A stretch of DNA of 64,000 nt from Curtobacterium sp. 'Ferrero' (GCF_002412165.1 NZ_NXIA01000002.1:62001-126000); one strand, 5' to 3'; positions 40,703 through 50,047 are shown, numbered from the stretch's first letter. The notes: generated from the letters alone by a model not told the origin. Made by a program: numbers and translations.

Positions 40703-42013
40703 ATGGACCAGGCGTTGCGTGCACCCTGGCACGCGCTCCTCCGGTACGCCCTGCTGGGGCTCGGGATCGGCGCTGCGCTCGTGCTGCTCACCCTCGTCCT
40801 GGGCGCTCGGCCCGCGTCGGCGTCCACCGGTGCAGCACCGACCTCCGGAGGCCTCGTCGGCGGCGTCGTGCACGGACTCGGCGAGACGGTCGACGGTGTG
40901 GGCGACGTGGTCCACGAGGCCGTCGCCCCCGAGCGCCGTGCCGTCGAACCCGCTCGACAGGCCGTCGAACCCGCTCGACAGGCCGTCGAGCCCGCGCGTC
41001 CGGCCCCGGCTGCTCCCGCCGCGCCGGCTCCTGCGCCCACCACGGCGGCACCGCCCCACGCTGTGCCCGCACCCGCCCCGGCAGCACCCGCTCCGGCAGC
41101 TGTTACGCCTGCACCTGCACCCGCGGCGTCCGGTGGCGCGACGGTCACACCGACTCCGGTCGCGGCAGCCACGCCCCACGAGGCGACGCCTGCGACCACC
41201 ACGGTTCCTGTCGGCGCCACCCCGACCCAGCAGCCCTCCCTCCGCGGCGACCTGCGGAGCGTGCGCGGCGTGGTCGCCTCGGCCCTGCGGCCCGTCACGG
41301 CCTCCGTCGAGGACCTCGCCGCTTCCCGCCCCGTCTCCACGCTGGCCGGCTCGCTCGACCACATCGTCGGCAGCGTCCCGGTGGTCGGCCCCGTCGTCGG
41401 CGACGATCTGCTCGGCTCGGTTCTCGGACCCGTCTGCACGGTGGTCGACGACAGCCTCGGCGGCGTCGCCCCGGTGGTCGGATCGGTCCCCGGCGTGGTC
41501 GACGGCTCCGCGCCGGTCCTGCCGGGAGGCACGGCACCCGTCCCCGGGAGCGTCCCGGCCCCGACGGACGGCCAGGGCCACCCCGTCGCCCCGTCCCGCG
41601 GCACGGACAGCGGGATCGCAGAACGGGACGTCCAGACCTCCGCGCAGGCTCCCGCCGACGCGGACGAGACCGCGTCCGCGGTCGCGGCGGTTCGGGTCGC
41701 CGCGACCCCGGATGCGTCGGACCCGGCTCCTGCCCGGTCGACGACCGCCGCGTCGGCGGTGCTCGGCGGCCCCGCACTCCTGGTGCCCGCCGGGCACGGT
41801 CCCTTCCCGGGCGACGGCCGGTCGCCCGCGGACCCGGTCGGAGCAGCGGGACTCGCCGGCAACAGCCTCGCCGGCTCGGCCGGTCCGGCCGCGACCGCGA
41901 CGACCGACGCGGCCAGCACGCAGTTCACCCTCGCCGCGGGGTCTCGCGGCACGCTCGTCGACGACGCACTCCCGGCGTCCCCGGTCGGCGAGCGCGACGT
42001 CGCCCCTGACTGA
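40703..42013 (+). CDS. exported Ala/Pro-rich low-complexity protein
   Basis: A 436-residue protein. An N-terminal hydrophobic segment (about 14-34) ending in GARPASAS acts as a signal peptide. Next comes RRAVEPARQAVEPARQAVEP (seven-residue repeats), then a long Ala/Pro/Thr-rich linker, then a hydrophobic Gly/Val-rich region around SLDHIVGSVPVVGPVVGDDL with a single cysteine (GPVCTVVDD). No enzyme motif. It is probably an envelope or extracellular structural protein; it lies upstream of the chaplin-like gene and may be co-expressed with it. The ATG has AGGAGGTGAGCG upstream. Confidence 0.7.
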   Translation: MDQALRAPWHALLRYALLGLGIGAALVLLTLVLGARPASASTGAAPTSGGLVGGVVHGLGETVDGVGDVVHEAVAPERRAVEPARQAVEPARQAVEPARPAPAAPAAPAPAPTTAAPPHAVPAPAPAAPAPAAVTPAPAPAASGGATVTPTPVAAATPHEATPATTTVPVGATPTQQPSLRGDLRSVRGVVASALRPVTASVEDLAASRPVSTLAGSLDHIVGSVPVVGPVVGDDLLGSVLGPVCTVVDDSLGGVAPVVGSVPGVVDGSAPVLPGGTAPVPGSVPAPTDGQGHPVAPSRGTDSGIAERDVQTSAQAPADADETASAVAAVRVAATPDASDPAPARSTTAASAVLGGPALLVPAGHGPFPGDGRSPADPVGAAGLAGNSLAGSAGPAATATTDAASTQFTLAAGSRGTLVDDALPASPVGERDVAPD

Positions 42014-42101
42014 GATCGCCAGCGCCTGTCCACCGGCAGGCACGCTCAGGCCCGACCGCGTCCGCGGTCGGTCGACGATCTCGATCAGGAAGTGAACGAC
42101 C

Positions 42102-43919
42102 ATGAACAAGTACGTCTCGAGGGGGCTCTGGTTCGCCCTCTTCGTCGGCGGCCTGACGCTCGGTGGTGCCGCGGCGGCGAACGCCGCGACCACCTCGGGA
42201 GCGGACGGCGCCGTCTCGGGGACCCAGGTGGCCCCCGCCGTCGACGCTCCGGTCTCCGTGACCGGCAACGCGCTCGGCGTGCTCGGTGACGCCGTGTCCG
42301 GCGTGACCGGTGCTGCTGCGTCGAACGGCACGACCGACGCTCCGGCAGCGACCCCTGCAGCTCCGGCCCCGACCACGTCCGGTTCGGACGGTGTCGCCTC
42401 CGGCACCCAGGTCGTGCCCGAGGTCACCGCGCCCGTGCACGTGTCCGGCAACGCCGTCGCCGTCGGCGGGGACGCCGCGGCGAGTGCTCCGGCTCCGACC
42501 TCCGCGGCACCCGCGTCGTCGCCGGCCGCGTCCGCACCGTCGACCTCCGGCACGGACGGCGTCGGCTCGGGCACCCAGGTGGGCGGCTCCGTGACCGCTC
42601 CGGTGTCGGCGACGGGCAACGCCGTCGCGGTCGTGGGGGACGCCACGAGCACGGCACCGACCACGGCTGCTCCGGCTCCGGCCTCCCCGGCGCCCTCGAC
42701 CCCGTCGTCGGACGACGTGTCGGCCTCGACGTCGGGTCAGGACGGCGTGGCCTCGGGCACGCAGGTCGCACCCGTGGTGTCGGTCCCGGTGACGGTGTCC
42801 GGCAACGGCATCGGGCTGCTCGGTGACGGGACCTCGAGCTCGTCCGCGGCGGGTGGTGCGACGTCTGGTGGTGCGACCTCGGGCGGCACGACCTCAGGTG
42901 TGGACGGCACGGCCTCGGGCACGCAGGTGTCGCCCGTGGTGTCGGTCCCGGTGACGGTCGGTGGCAACGGCATCGGCCTGCTCGGAGACGGCACGTCGAC
43001 CTCGCCCGCAACGGGTGGTTCGTCGGCGGCGGGTGCCACCACCGGCACGACCAGCGGTTCGGACGGGATCCTCTCCGGGACGCAGGTGTCGCCCGTGGTG
43101 TCGATCCCGGTGACGGTCGGTGGCAACGGCATCGGGCTGCTCGGTGACGGGACCTCGAGCTCGGCGACGGGTGGTGCGGCGACGGGTGGTGCGACGTCCG
43201 GTGGTGCGACCTCCGGCGGCACGACCTCGGGCGCGGACGGCACGGCCTCGGGAACCCAGGTGTCGCCCGTGGTGTCGGTCCCGGTGACGGTCGGTGGCAA
43301 CGGCATCGGCCTGCTCGGTGACGGCACGTCGACCTCGGCGACGGGTGGTGCGGCGACGGGTGGTGCGACGTCCGGTGGTGCGACCTCCGGCGGCACGACC
43401 TCGGGAGACGGCGGACTCCTGTCGGGCACCCAGGTCGTCCCGGTGATCGGCCTCCCGATCACGATCGGCGGGAACGGCATCGGCGTCCTCGGTGACGGCA
43501 CCAGCGAGACGGGCAGCGGCCCGACCACGGGGACCGACCCGGGTACCGGGACCGACCCGGGCACCGGGACCGACCCCGGCACCGGGACCGACCCGGGCAC
43601 CGGGACGGACCCCGGGACCACGCCGACCGGCGACGACCCCACCGGAACCGGTGCCGGTGACGGCGCCGGCACCGAGCCCGTCGTGGTGACCGTCCCGGCG
43701 AACGCGACGGCCGTCGGCGACGTGGACCGTGCCTCCCGTCCGGCCACCGCCGCGGACGCGGTCGTGTCCGCAGCGGCGACCGAGGCGGCCGCCGCCTCGG
43801 GGAGCACCGCGACCGGTCTCGCCTACACGGGCGCAGACTCGCCCGCCGTCCCCGCGACCGCAGCGCTCCTGCTGCTCCTCGCGGGTGCCGGTGTCCTGAC
43901 GCTCCGTCGTCGGCACTGA
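42102..43919 (+). CDS. chaplin-like wall-anchored repeat protein (eight units, LAYTG signal)
   Basis: A 605-residue protein. Signal peptide 1-29 is followed by eight chaplin-type units of about 33 residues at roughly 33, 94, 150, 212, 266, 319, 377 and 435 (pattern DGxxSGTQVxPxVxxPVxVxGNxIxxLGD). None contains cysteine, unlike most Streptomyces chaplins. Linkers are Ala/Pro-rich early and Gly/Thr-rich late. A (GTGTDP) repeat region follows near 476-505, then the sorting signal LAYTG at 573-577, a hydrophobic segment and RRRH. Chaplins are surface-active amyloid proteins; LAxTG is the class E sortase motif. A short hairpin (42053-42070) precedes the gene. Confidence 0.85.
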   Translation: MNKYVSRGLWFALFVGGLTLGGAAAANAATTSGADGAVSGTQVAPAVDAPVSVTGNALGVLGDAVSGVTGAAASNGTTDAPAATPAAPAPTTSGSDGVASGTQVVPEVTAPVHVSGNAVAVGGDAAASAPAPTSAAPASSPAASAPSTSGTDGVGSGTQVGGSVTAPVSATGNAVAVVGDATSTAPTTAAPAPASPAPSTPSSDDVSASTSGQDGVASGTQVAPVVSVPVTVSGNGIGLLGDGTSSSSAAGGATSGGATSGGTTSGVDGTASGTQVSPVVSVPVTVGGNGIGLLGDGTSTSPATGGSSAAGATTGTTSGSDGILSGTQVSPVVSIPVTVGGNGIGLLGDGTSSSATGGAATGGATSGGATSGGTTSGADGTASGTQVSPVVSVPVTVGGNGIGLLGDGTSTSATGGAATGGATSGGATSGGTTSGDGGLLSGTQVVPVIGLPITIGGNGIGVLGDGTSETGSGPTTGTDPGTGTDPGTGTDPGTGTDPGTGTDPGTTPTGDDPTGTGAGDGAGTEPVVVTVPANATAVGDVDRASRPATAADAVVSAAATEAAAASGSTATGLAYTGADSPAVPATAALLLLLAGAGVLTLRRRH

Positions 43920-43930
43920 CGCACGGCGGC

Positions 43931-43959
43931 CGCCGGACCACCGCACGGGTGGTCCGGCG
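43931..43959 (+). terminator. terminator of the chaplin-like gene
   Basis: CGCCGGACCACC pairs with GGTGGTCCGGCG around GCACG, 12 bases after the stop codon. Confidence 0.8.
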
Positions 43960-44066
43960 ACCGCGTGCCCTGGGCGCTTCCCGACTGCTTCCTGGGAGTG
44001 CGTGATGCCCACCCTGTGAGCAGTGGAAGCGCGATGACGGCTGCACGGCAGCCGGGAGGGACCACC

Positions 44067-44099
44067 ATGCAGATGTGCTCCACGAACTCCTGCGCCTGA
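44067..44099 (+). other. possible 10-codon leader ORF overlapping the esterase start
   Basis: ATG 44067, with a GGGAGGG ribosome site at ideal distance, encodes MQMCSTNSCA and stops at 44097-44099. The esterase frame starts at GTG 44075 inside it, too far (16 bases) from the same ribosome site. It could be a coupled leader peptide with two cysteine codons, or the esterase start may be misjudged. Confidence 0.3.
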
Positions 44100-45394
44100 A
44101 GATCACGGACAGCGATGTCCTCGTCCCGGTCGACGTCGTCGCCGGTCTCCTCGTGGTCTGGGCGCTGGTCGTCCGACCGTGGTCGCTGACACGGTTCCTC
44201 TTCCGGCTCGGCGCGATCGTGGTCGGCGGGCTCGTCGGCCTCGGCCTCGTGTGGTGGTTCGGTGACGTGCAGGACGCCTTCGGGGTGGCCTTCACCCCGA
44301 TCACGCGCATGTGGGTCGCATTCGCCGTCGGTGCCGTCGCGCTGTTCGTGGTCGTCGCGGTGCAGGGCGGCTGGGGGCGCCGCGTGGTCGCGCTCGCAGC
44401 CGCGGCCTCCGTCGTGCTCGCCGCCGGGCTCGGCGTCAACGTCGACTTCGGCTTCTACAAGGACGTCCAGCAGGCGCTCGTCACGAACCCCTACCCGACG
44501 AAGGACCTGCCGGTCGTCGCACACGGGTCGTCCACGGAACCCGTGGTCACCCCCGACGGCTGGCACGCGCCCGCCGGCATGCCCGCGAAGGGCGAGACCA
44601 TCAGCGTCCGGATCCCGGCGACGGTGTCGCACTTCCGTGCCCGCAAGGCCGTCGTGTGGCTCCCGCCGGCGGCCAGGACGGCACACCCGCCGCTCCTCCC
44701 GGTGCTCGTCGCCCTCTCCGGCCAGCCGGGGGAGCCGTCCGACCTGTTCCAGACCGGCGACATGGCGACGTACCTCGACCACTACGCTGCTGCCCACGAC
44801 GGGCTCGCCCCGATCGTGGTCGCGCCGGACCAGCTCGGCGCGCCGAACCGCAACCCGATGTGCGTCGATTCCCGGCGCCTCGGTCGGAGTGAGACCTACG
44901 TGATGACCGACACCGTGGACTGGATCCGGAAGCACCTCCCGGTGACCTCCGCGCCGTCCGGGTGGGGCATCGTCGGGTTCTCGGAGGGAGCCACCTGCGC
45001 CATGCAGTTCTCGTCGGAGTTCCCCGACGTGTTCGGCACGACCCTCGCGATCTCGAGCGAGGCCGCCCCCCTCACCGGGAGCGTGCAGCACAGCATCCAG
45101 GTCGCGTTCGACGGCTCGGCGGCCAAGTACGCCGCAGCCGCCCCCGCCGCGCTCATGGAGGCGCACGGTCGGTACGTCGACCACCTCACCGTGTTCGGGG
45201 TCGGTCAGGACGACGCGCCCTACCGTCGCAGCACCGCGATGCTCCAGGCGGTGTCGGAGCGGGAGGGCATCGCGACGCAGCTCATCGTCTCGCCGGGCTC
45301 CGCGCACGACTGGAACACGGTCCGGTACGTCCTCGCGCACGGACTCCCGCCCGTCATCGCCCACCTGGGCCTGCCGTCGAGCGCTGCGCTGTGA
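44075..45394 (+). CDS. membrane-anchored esterase (alpha/beta-hydrolase)
   Basis: A protein of 439 residues with four N-terminal spans (to about residue 125) and an external alpha/beta-hydrolase domain. WGIVGFSEGATCAMQFS contains the GxSxG nucleophile elbow. The C-terminal GSAHDWNTVRYVL supplies the catalytic His, and a VVAPDQLGAPNRNPMCVD loop resembles that of Ag85/FrmB-type esterases. The enzyme face is outside the membrane. Its stop overlaps the GTG of the MprF-like gene (GTGA), so both act on the envelope together. The start codon is uncertain (see the leader ORF entry). Confidence 0.8.
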   Translation: MLHELLRLKITDSDVLVPVDVVAGLLVVWALVVRPWSLTRFLFRLGAIVVGGLVGLGLVWWFGDVQDAFGVAFTPITRMWVAFAVGAVALFVVVAVQGGWGRRVVALAAAASVVLAAGLGVNVDFGFYKDVQQALVTNPYPTKDLPVVAHGSSTEPVVTPDGWHAPAGMPAKGETISVRIPATVSHFRARKAVVWLPPAARTAHPPLLPVLVALSGQPGEPSDLFQTGDMATYLDHYAAAHDGLAPIVVAPDQLGAPNRNPMCVDSRRLGRSETYVMTDTVDWIRKHLPVTSAPSGWGIVGFSEGATCAMQFSSEFPDVFGTTLAISSEAAPLTGSVQHSIQVAFDGSAAKYAAAAPAALMEAHGRYVDHLTVFGVGQDDAPYRRSTAMLQAVSEREGIATQLIVSPGSAHDWNTVRYVLAHGLPPVIAHLGLPSSAAL

Positions 45395-47817
45395 GGGCCG
45401 ACCTGCGCTCCTGGCCCGGCCGCGCACGACGACTGCTCGGCCGGTACCCGGTCACCGCCGTGGTGCTCGTGCTGGTCCTCGCGGCCTCCGTCGTCGCGAT
45501 CGCCCTGCGGGTCCACCACCACGCGTCCGTGGCCGCGTTCGGACCCCTGCGGGTGTTCACGGCGTCCACCGGGGTGCTCGCGCTCCTGCTCACGCTCGCC
45601 GGCGTCGTCGTGCTCGTCGGTGCCTCCGAACGGCTGATGGGGTCCGCGCGCACCGCCCTCGCGTTCGTCGTGACGACACTCGTGGGGACCGGAATCGGGG
45701 CCCTGACCGCCTTCGTCGACAGCGACGGTCGCGACGTGGCAGCACTGCTGCTCGGACGCGCCACGAGCTTCGACCCATGGACCGCGATCGTCGGCACCAT
45801 CGTCACCGCGAGCGCCTTCGCCGGCACGCTCTGGCGGCGTCGGATCCGGGTGAACGCCGTCGCCGTCGTCGCGGCGCTGCTCCTGTACGCCGGTCACGCC
45901 TCCGACCTGTACGCGGCGCTCGCCGCGGGCGCGGGCTGGATCCTCGGCGAACTGCTCCGTCGCACGCCGAAGCGGACCGGGTGGACCCGCAGCTCGCACC
46001 GGGAGACGCGCGTGCTCCTCGGCACCGTCGTGCTCGTGTCCGCGGTCGGGCCGCTGATCGCCCTCGTGTCGCGGGCCCGGGTCGGACTGCTCGCCCCGAT
46101 CGCCGCCGTCGTCGGCGCCGGACCGGTGACGCCCGTGCGGGGTTGCCGGGCGGACGCCGCGGCGGGGGAGTGCCTCCGCGGCCTGCTGGCGTTCCGGGCG
46201 ACCGATCCGTGGACGGTGGTGCTCGCGGTCGCGCCGCTGCTCGTCCTGGTCGTCGGCGGCCTCGGGCTCTTCCGCGGGAGTCGCTTCGCGGTCTGGCTCG
46301 TGGTCGTCGTGGACACCGTCACGGCCGTCGCCGCCGCCGTCACGTACCTGCTCGTCCCGGGCCGGGTCGCCGCCCTGCACGGGATCGAGGACCAGTTCGT
46401 CGTCGACGTCTCCATCGCCGCGTCGATCGTCGTGCCGCTGGCGACCGCGGTGGTGCTGCTGGTGCTGCGCCGCTCGTTCACCGTGCTGCCGTCACGTCGC
46501 CGGGTCACGTCCTTCACCGTCACCGTCGTGCTCGCGGCCGCCGTGCTCACCACGGTGGTCCTGATCGTCGCCGCCTCCGCCCGGAACCAGGTCGACGACC
46601 CGTTCCGCCTGGCGCTCGCCGCCTTCGGGCCGCTCGCGCCGGTGTCGTTCTGGGACCGGCTCCCGACGCTCGACCCCCTGCTGCGCCTGGTCGTCGGACT
46701 GAGCGGACCGGTGCTCTGGGTCGTCGTGGCCGTGGCCGCGATCCGACCGACGGGCGCCGTCGAGGCCGACGCCGACGCCGATCGTTCCCAGCGCGACCGC
46801 GAGCACGCCCGGGCGCTCCTGCTCGCCGGCGGCGGCGACACGTTCGGCTGGATGACGACCTGGCAGGGCAACCAGTACTGGTTCGCCGACGACGGTCGCT
46901 CCGGGGTGGCGTTCCGCCGCAGCGGCAGCGTCGCGGTCACCGTGGGTGGTCCCTTCGGGTACGTCGACGCCCGGCCCGCCGCGCTCACCGCGTTCGCCCG
47001 GTACTGCGACGACAACGGGTGGACGGCAGCGTTCTACGGGGTGGACGCGGACACGGCGGAGCACCTCACCCGGCAGGGCTGGGGCACGCTCCCGGTCGCC
47101 GAGGACGCCGACTTCGACCCGCGGACCTGGACCACGACCGGGAAGAGGAAGCAGGACGTCCGCACGGCGGTGAACAAGGCCCGCCGTGAGGGCATCACCG
47201 CGACCTGGTCCGCGTGGCACGACCTGCCGGTCGCGACGACGCGGCAGATCGAGGCGATCTCCGAGGAGTGGGTCGCCGAGCGCGAGCTGCCCGAGATGGG
47301 CTTCACCCTGGGCGGTGTCGACGAGATGCGCGACCCGGCCGTCCGCACGCTGGTCGCGCAGGACGCCGAGGGGACCGTCCTCGCCGTCACGAGCTGGCTG
47401 CCGAGCCACCGCGACGGACGCGTCGTCGGCTGGACCCTCGACGTCATGCGCCGGACCGACCAGGCACCGAACGGCGTGATGGAGTTCCTCGTCGCGAGCG
47501 CCGCCGAACGGATGCGCGACGACGACGTCGAACGGCTCAGCCTCTCCGCGGCGCCGCTGGCGCAGGTGTCCGCCGCCGACGCCCCGGCGGACGGTGTCCA
47601 GAACCTGCTGGAGCTCGTCGGCGGGGTCCTCGAACCCGTCTACGGCTTCCGCTCGCTGCTCCGCTTCAAGCAGAAGTTCGGGCCGGACCTGCACCCGCTC
47701 GTCCTCGCGTACCCGGACCCGGTCGCGCTGCCGTCGATCGGGATCGCGGTCGTCCGGGCGTACCTGCCCGACCTGTCGCTCCGGCAGGCGGTCGCCCTGG
47801 CGCGCGGGCGCGCCTGA
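45391..47817 (+). CDS. MprF-like lysylphosphatidylglycerol synthase (DUF2156)
   Basis: An 808-residue protein. About twelve N-terminal spans occupy residues 1-470, followed by a cytoplasmic DUF2156 domain (from ALLLAGGGDTFGWMTTWQGN, about residue 475) with GNAT-like folds, RKQDVRTAVNKARREGI and the late VLEPVYGFRSLLRFKQKF segment typical of aminoacyl-phosphatidylglycerol synthases. Such enzymes move an amino acid from its tRNA to phosphatidylglycerol and flip the product, lowering the negative surface charge and giving resistance to cationic peptides. It is translationally coupled to the esterase. The amino acid is not predictable. Confidence 0.85.
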   Translation: MRADLRSWPGRARRLLGRYPVTAVVLVLVLAASVVAIALRVHHHASVAAFGPLRVFTASTGVLALLLTLAGVVVLVGASERLMGSARTALAFVVTTLVGTGIGALTAFVDSDGRDVAALLLGRATSFDPWTAIVGTIVTASAFAGTLWRRRIRVNAVAVVAALLLYAGHASDLYAALAAGAGWILGELLRRTPKRTGWTRSSHRETRVLLGTVVLVSAVGPLIALVSRARVGLLAPIAAVVGAGPVTPVRGCRADAAAGECLRGLLAFRATDPWTVVLAVAPLLVLVVGGLGLFRGSRFAVWLVVVVDTVTAVAAAVTYLLVPGRVAALHGIEDQFVVDVSIAASIVVPLATAVVLLVLRRSFTVLPSRRRVTSFTVTVVLAAAVLTTVVLIVAASARNQVDDPFRLALAAFGPLAPVSFWDRLPTLDPLLRLVVGLSGPVLWVVVAVAAIRPTGAVEADADADRSQRDREHARALLLAGGGDTFGWMTTWQGNQYWFADDGRSGVAFRRSGSVAVTVGGPFGYVDARPAALTAFARYCDDNGWTAAFYGVDADTAEHLTRQGWGTLPVAEDADFDPRTWTTTGKRKQDVRTAVNKARREGITATWSAWHDLPVATTRQIEAISEEWVAERELPEMGFTLGGVDEMRDPAVRTLVAQDAEGTVLAVTSWLPSHRDGRVVGWTLDVMRRTDQAPNGVMEFLVASAAERMRDDDVERLSLSAAPLAQVSAADAPADGVQNLLELVGGVLEPVYGFRSLLRFKQKFGPDLHPLVLAYPDPVALPSIGIAVVRAYLPDLSLRQAVALARGRA

Positions 47818-47831
47818 CCGGCGCACCACCC

Positions 47832-47879
47832 GACGGCCGGGAGGCGCGGGGCGGGCCCGCTCCGCGCCTCCCGGCCGTC
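47832..47879 (+). terminator. 18-bp terminator stem with GGGAGGCGCGG core
   Basis: GACGGCCGGGAGGCGCGG pairs perfectly with CCGCGCCTCCCGGCCGTC across a 12-nt loop, 14 bases after the MprF-like stop. Confidence 0.9.
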
Positions 47880-47949
47880 CTACCCGCCCGTCACACGACG
47901 CAACCGGCGCGGCAGCACCGGTCGCGTGGGGTACGCTGCGGGGTACGCA

Positions 47950-48081
47950 AGCGCTCCGGGGTCGGTGCAAGTCCGAACCGGTGGTGACAGTCCACGAGCT
48001 GCTGACGGGTGCGAACCCGGCGGCGGTTGACCTGGTGCAATCCCAGGACCGACGGTGAGAGTCCGGATGGGAGGAAGCGCT
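47950..48081 (+). promoter_or_regulatory. FMN riboswitch (RFN element)
   Basis: P1 is formed by AGCGCT (47950-47955) and AGCGCT (48076-48081). Between them lie the diagnostic RFN blocks GGGGTCGGTGCAAGTCCGAA, CCGGTGGTGACAGTCC, then GGTGCAATCCCAGGACCGAC, GGTGAGAGTCCGGATGGGAG. It sits 85 bases upstream of ribE. Binding of FMN is expected to repress the downstream riboflavin genes. Confidence 0.95.
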
Positions 48082-48165
48082 GGCGGGCAGGTCGACCGCG
48101 TCGACCCGTCCGCCCGTGTCGACGACCGTCGCGCACACACCCGGAGTCCCGTTGAGAGGACACCA

Positions 48166-48807
48166 GTGTTCACCGGCATCATCGAGGAACTCGGCACCGT
48201 CACCGCCGTGCAGGAGCACGGCGACTCGGTCGCGCTCACCGTCCGCGGCCCCCTCGTCGTCGCGGACGCCGCCCACGGCGACTCCATCGCGACGTCCGGG
48301 GTGTGCCTGACCGTCGTCGAGCAGACCCCCGAGACCTTCACCGCGTTCGTCATGAAGCAGACGCTCGACATGAGCGCGCACGGCACGCTCCGGGTCGGCG
48401 ACCGCCTCAACCTCGAGCGCGCCGCGTCCGTCGGCGACCGGCTCGGCGGGCACATCGTGCAGGGCCACGTCGACGGCACCGCGACCGTGCTCGAGACCGC
48501 GGACGGCGACGGCTGGCGACGCGTCCGGTTCTCGTTGGCCCCGGCGCTGAGCCCGCTCGTCGTCGACAAGGGGTCGATCGCCGTCGACGGCGTCTCGCTC
48601 ACCGTCAGCGCCGTCTCGCCCGAGGACACCGACCCCGAGGCCGCGTGGTTCGAGGTCAGCCTGATCCCCGAGACGCTCGAGGCCACCACGCTCGGCCTCC
48701 GGGTACCGGGCGACCGGGTGAACATCGAGACCGACGTCCTCGCCCGGCACGTCCGCCGCATGCTCCGGCTCGACGCAGCAGCGTCCGCCGTCACGGAGGC
48801 ACGGTGA
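48166..48807 (+). CDS. ribE: riboflavin synthase alpha chain
   Basis: A 213-residue protein with two lumazine-binding half-domains: [11 protein letters not shown] and [14 protein letters not shown] in the first, [15 protein letters not shown] and [10 protein letters not shown]-like [13 protein letters not shown] in the second. It dismutates 6,7-dimethyl-8-ribityllumazine to riboflavin. The GTG start is preceded by GAGAGGACACC. It is the first gene after the FMN riboswitch and overlaps ribB at TGATG. Confidence 0.95.
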   Translation: MFTGIIEELGTVTAVQEHGDSVALTVRGPLVVADAAHGDSIATSGVCLTVVEQTPETFTAFVMKQTLDMSAHGTLRVGDRLNLERAASVGDRLGGHIVQGHVDGTATVLETADGDGWRRVRFSLAPALSPLVVDKGSIAVDGVSLTVSAVSPEDTDPEAAWFEVSLIPETLEATTLGLRVPGDRVNIETDVLARHVRRMLRLDAAASAVTEAR

Positions 48808-49520
48808 TGGTCACGCGCACACCGCACGTCGGGGGTCCGGTCGCGTCGACCGTCGACGAGGACGCGGCCGTCAGCGGGCTCGCCACGATCGAGGCCGCCG
48901 TCGCCGCGATCGCCGCCGGACGCCCGGTCATCGTCGCCGACGACGAGCACCGCGAGAACGAGGGCGACGTCATCCTGTCCGCCGAGCTCGCCACACCGGA
49001 GTGGATCGCGTGGACCGTGGCGCACTCGTCCGGCTTCATCTGCGCACCCGTGTCGGCCGAGATCGCCGACGCGCTCGACCTCCCGCCGATGGTCGCCGTC
49101 AACGAGGACCCACGCGGCACCGCCTACACCGTCACGGTCGACGCGGCGAGCGGCATCACCACCGGCATCAGCGCGCACGACCGCGCGCGGACGCTGCGGG
49201 TCCTCGCCGACCCGTCGTCGGTGCGGTCCGACCTGCACCGACCCGGCCACGTGGTCCCGCTCCGGGCCCGACCCGGCGGCGTCCGCGAGCGCGCCGGTCA
49301 CACGGAGGCGGCCATCGAACTCGTCACCGCGGCCGGGCTCCGGCCCGCCGCGGCGATCTGCGAGATCGTCGACGACGACGGCAGCATGATGCGGCTGCCG
49401 CGGCTCGTCGAACTCGGGGCGCGCGAGGGCGTGCCCGTCATCACCATCGCCGCGCTCGCCGATTGGCTCGACGCGGCCGACCGGGCGTCCGACGCCCGCA
49501 CGGAAGGAACAGCAGGATGA
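48807..49520 (+). CDS. ribB: 3,4-dihydroxy-2-butanone 4-phosphate synthase (stand-alone RibB)
   Basis: A 237-residue DHBP synthase. [14 protein letters not shown] (acidic loop), the SGFICAPV region, [13 protein letters not shown] and [11 protein letters not shown] are all present. It converts ribulose 5-phosphate to DHBP plus formate. Many actinobacteria have a fused RibBA; here the GTP cyclohydrolase II half is absent and the protein ends after [11 protein letters not shown], so ribA (and ribD) must lie elsewhere. The ATG overlaps the ribE stop, and its stop overlaps ribH (ATGA). Confidence 0.94.
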   Translation: MVTRTPHVGGPVASTVDEDAAVSGLATIEAAVAAIAAGRPVIVADDEHRENEGDVILSAELATPEWIAWTVAHSSGFICAPVSAEIADALDLPPMVAVNEDPRGTAYTVTVDAASGITTGISAHDRARTLRVLADPSSVRSDLHRPGHVVPLRARPGGVRERAGHTEAAIELVTAAGLRPAAAICEIVDDDGSMMRLPRLVELGAREGVPVITIAALADWLDAADRASDARTEGTAG

Positions 49521-49996
49521 GCGGAGCAGGAGCGGCCGAGCGCGGCCACGTCGACGGGACCGGGGTCCGGGTGGCGATCGTCGCGGGACAGTGGCACGAC
49601 GTCATCGCGGCGGGACTCCTCGCCGGTGCGCAGCGGGAGGTCGAACGACTCGGCGCCACCGCGACGGTCCTCCCCGTCCCCGGGAGCTTCGAGCTGCCCG
49701 TCGTGGCGAAGACCGCGCTGGAGTCCGGGTACGACGCGGCCGTGGCCCTCGGCGTCATCATCCGCGGTGGGACGCCGCACTTCGAGTACGTCTCCGACGC
49801 TGCCACGAGCGGTCTGACCCGCGTGGCGATCGACACCGGCAAGCCGGTCGGGTTCGGCGTGCTCACCCTCGACGACGAGCAGCAGGGCATCGACCGCGCC
49901 GGGCTGCCCGGGTCGAAGGAGGACAAGGGCGCCGAGGCCGCGCACGCCGCGATCGCGACCGCGGTCACACTGCGGTCGCTCGCCGTCCCGGCCTGA
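49517..49996 (+). CDS. ribH: 6,7-dimethyl-8-ribityllumazine synthase
   Basis: A 159-residue lumazine synthase. [28 protein letters not shown] and the [16 protein letters not shown] block with the catalytic His (PHFEYV) are diagnostic. It condenses DHBP with 5-amino-6-ribitylaminouracil to make the RibE substrate. Last gene of the riboswitch-controlled operon; a strong terminator follows 16 bases later. Confidence 0.95.
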   Translation: MSGAGAAERGHVDGTGVRVAIVAGQWHDVIAAGLLAGAQREVERLGATATVLPVPGSFELPVVAKTALESGYDAAVALGVIIRGGTPHFEYVSDAATSGLTRVAIDTGKPVGFGVLTLDDEQQGIDRAGLPGSKEDKGAEAAHAAIATAVTLRSLAVPA

Positions 49997-50012
49997 CGAC
50001 ACCCGGACCCAC

Positions 50013-50047
50013 CGGAGCGCACCCCCTCACCGAGGGGGTGCGCTCCG
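50013..50047 (+). terminator. 16-bp terminator stem of the rib operon
   Basis: CGGAGCGCACCCCCTC pairs with GAGGGGGTGCGCTCCG across a 3-nt loop. Confidence 0.9.
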
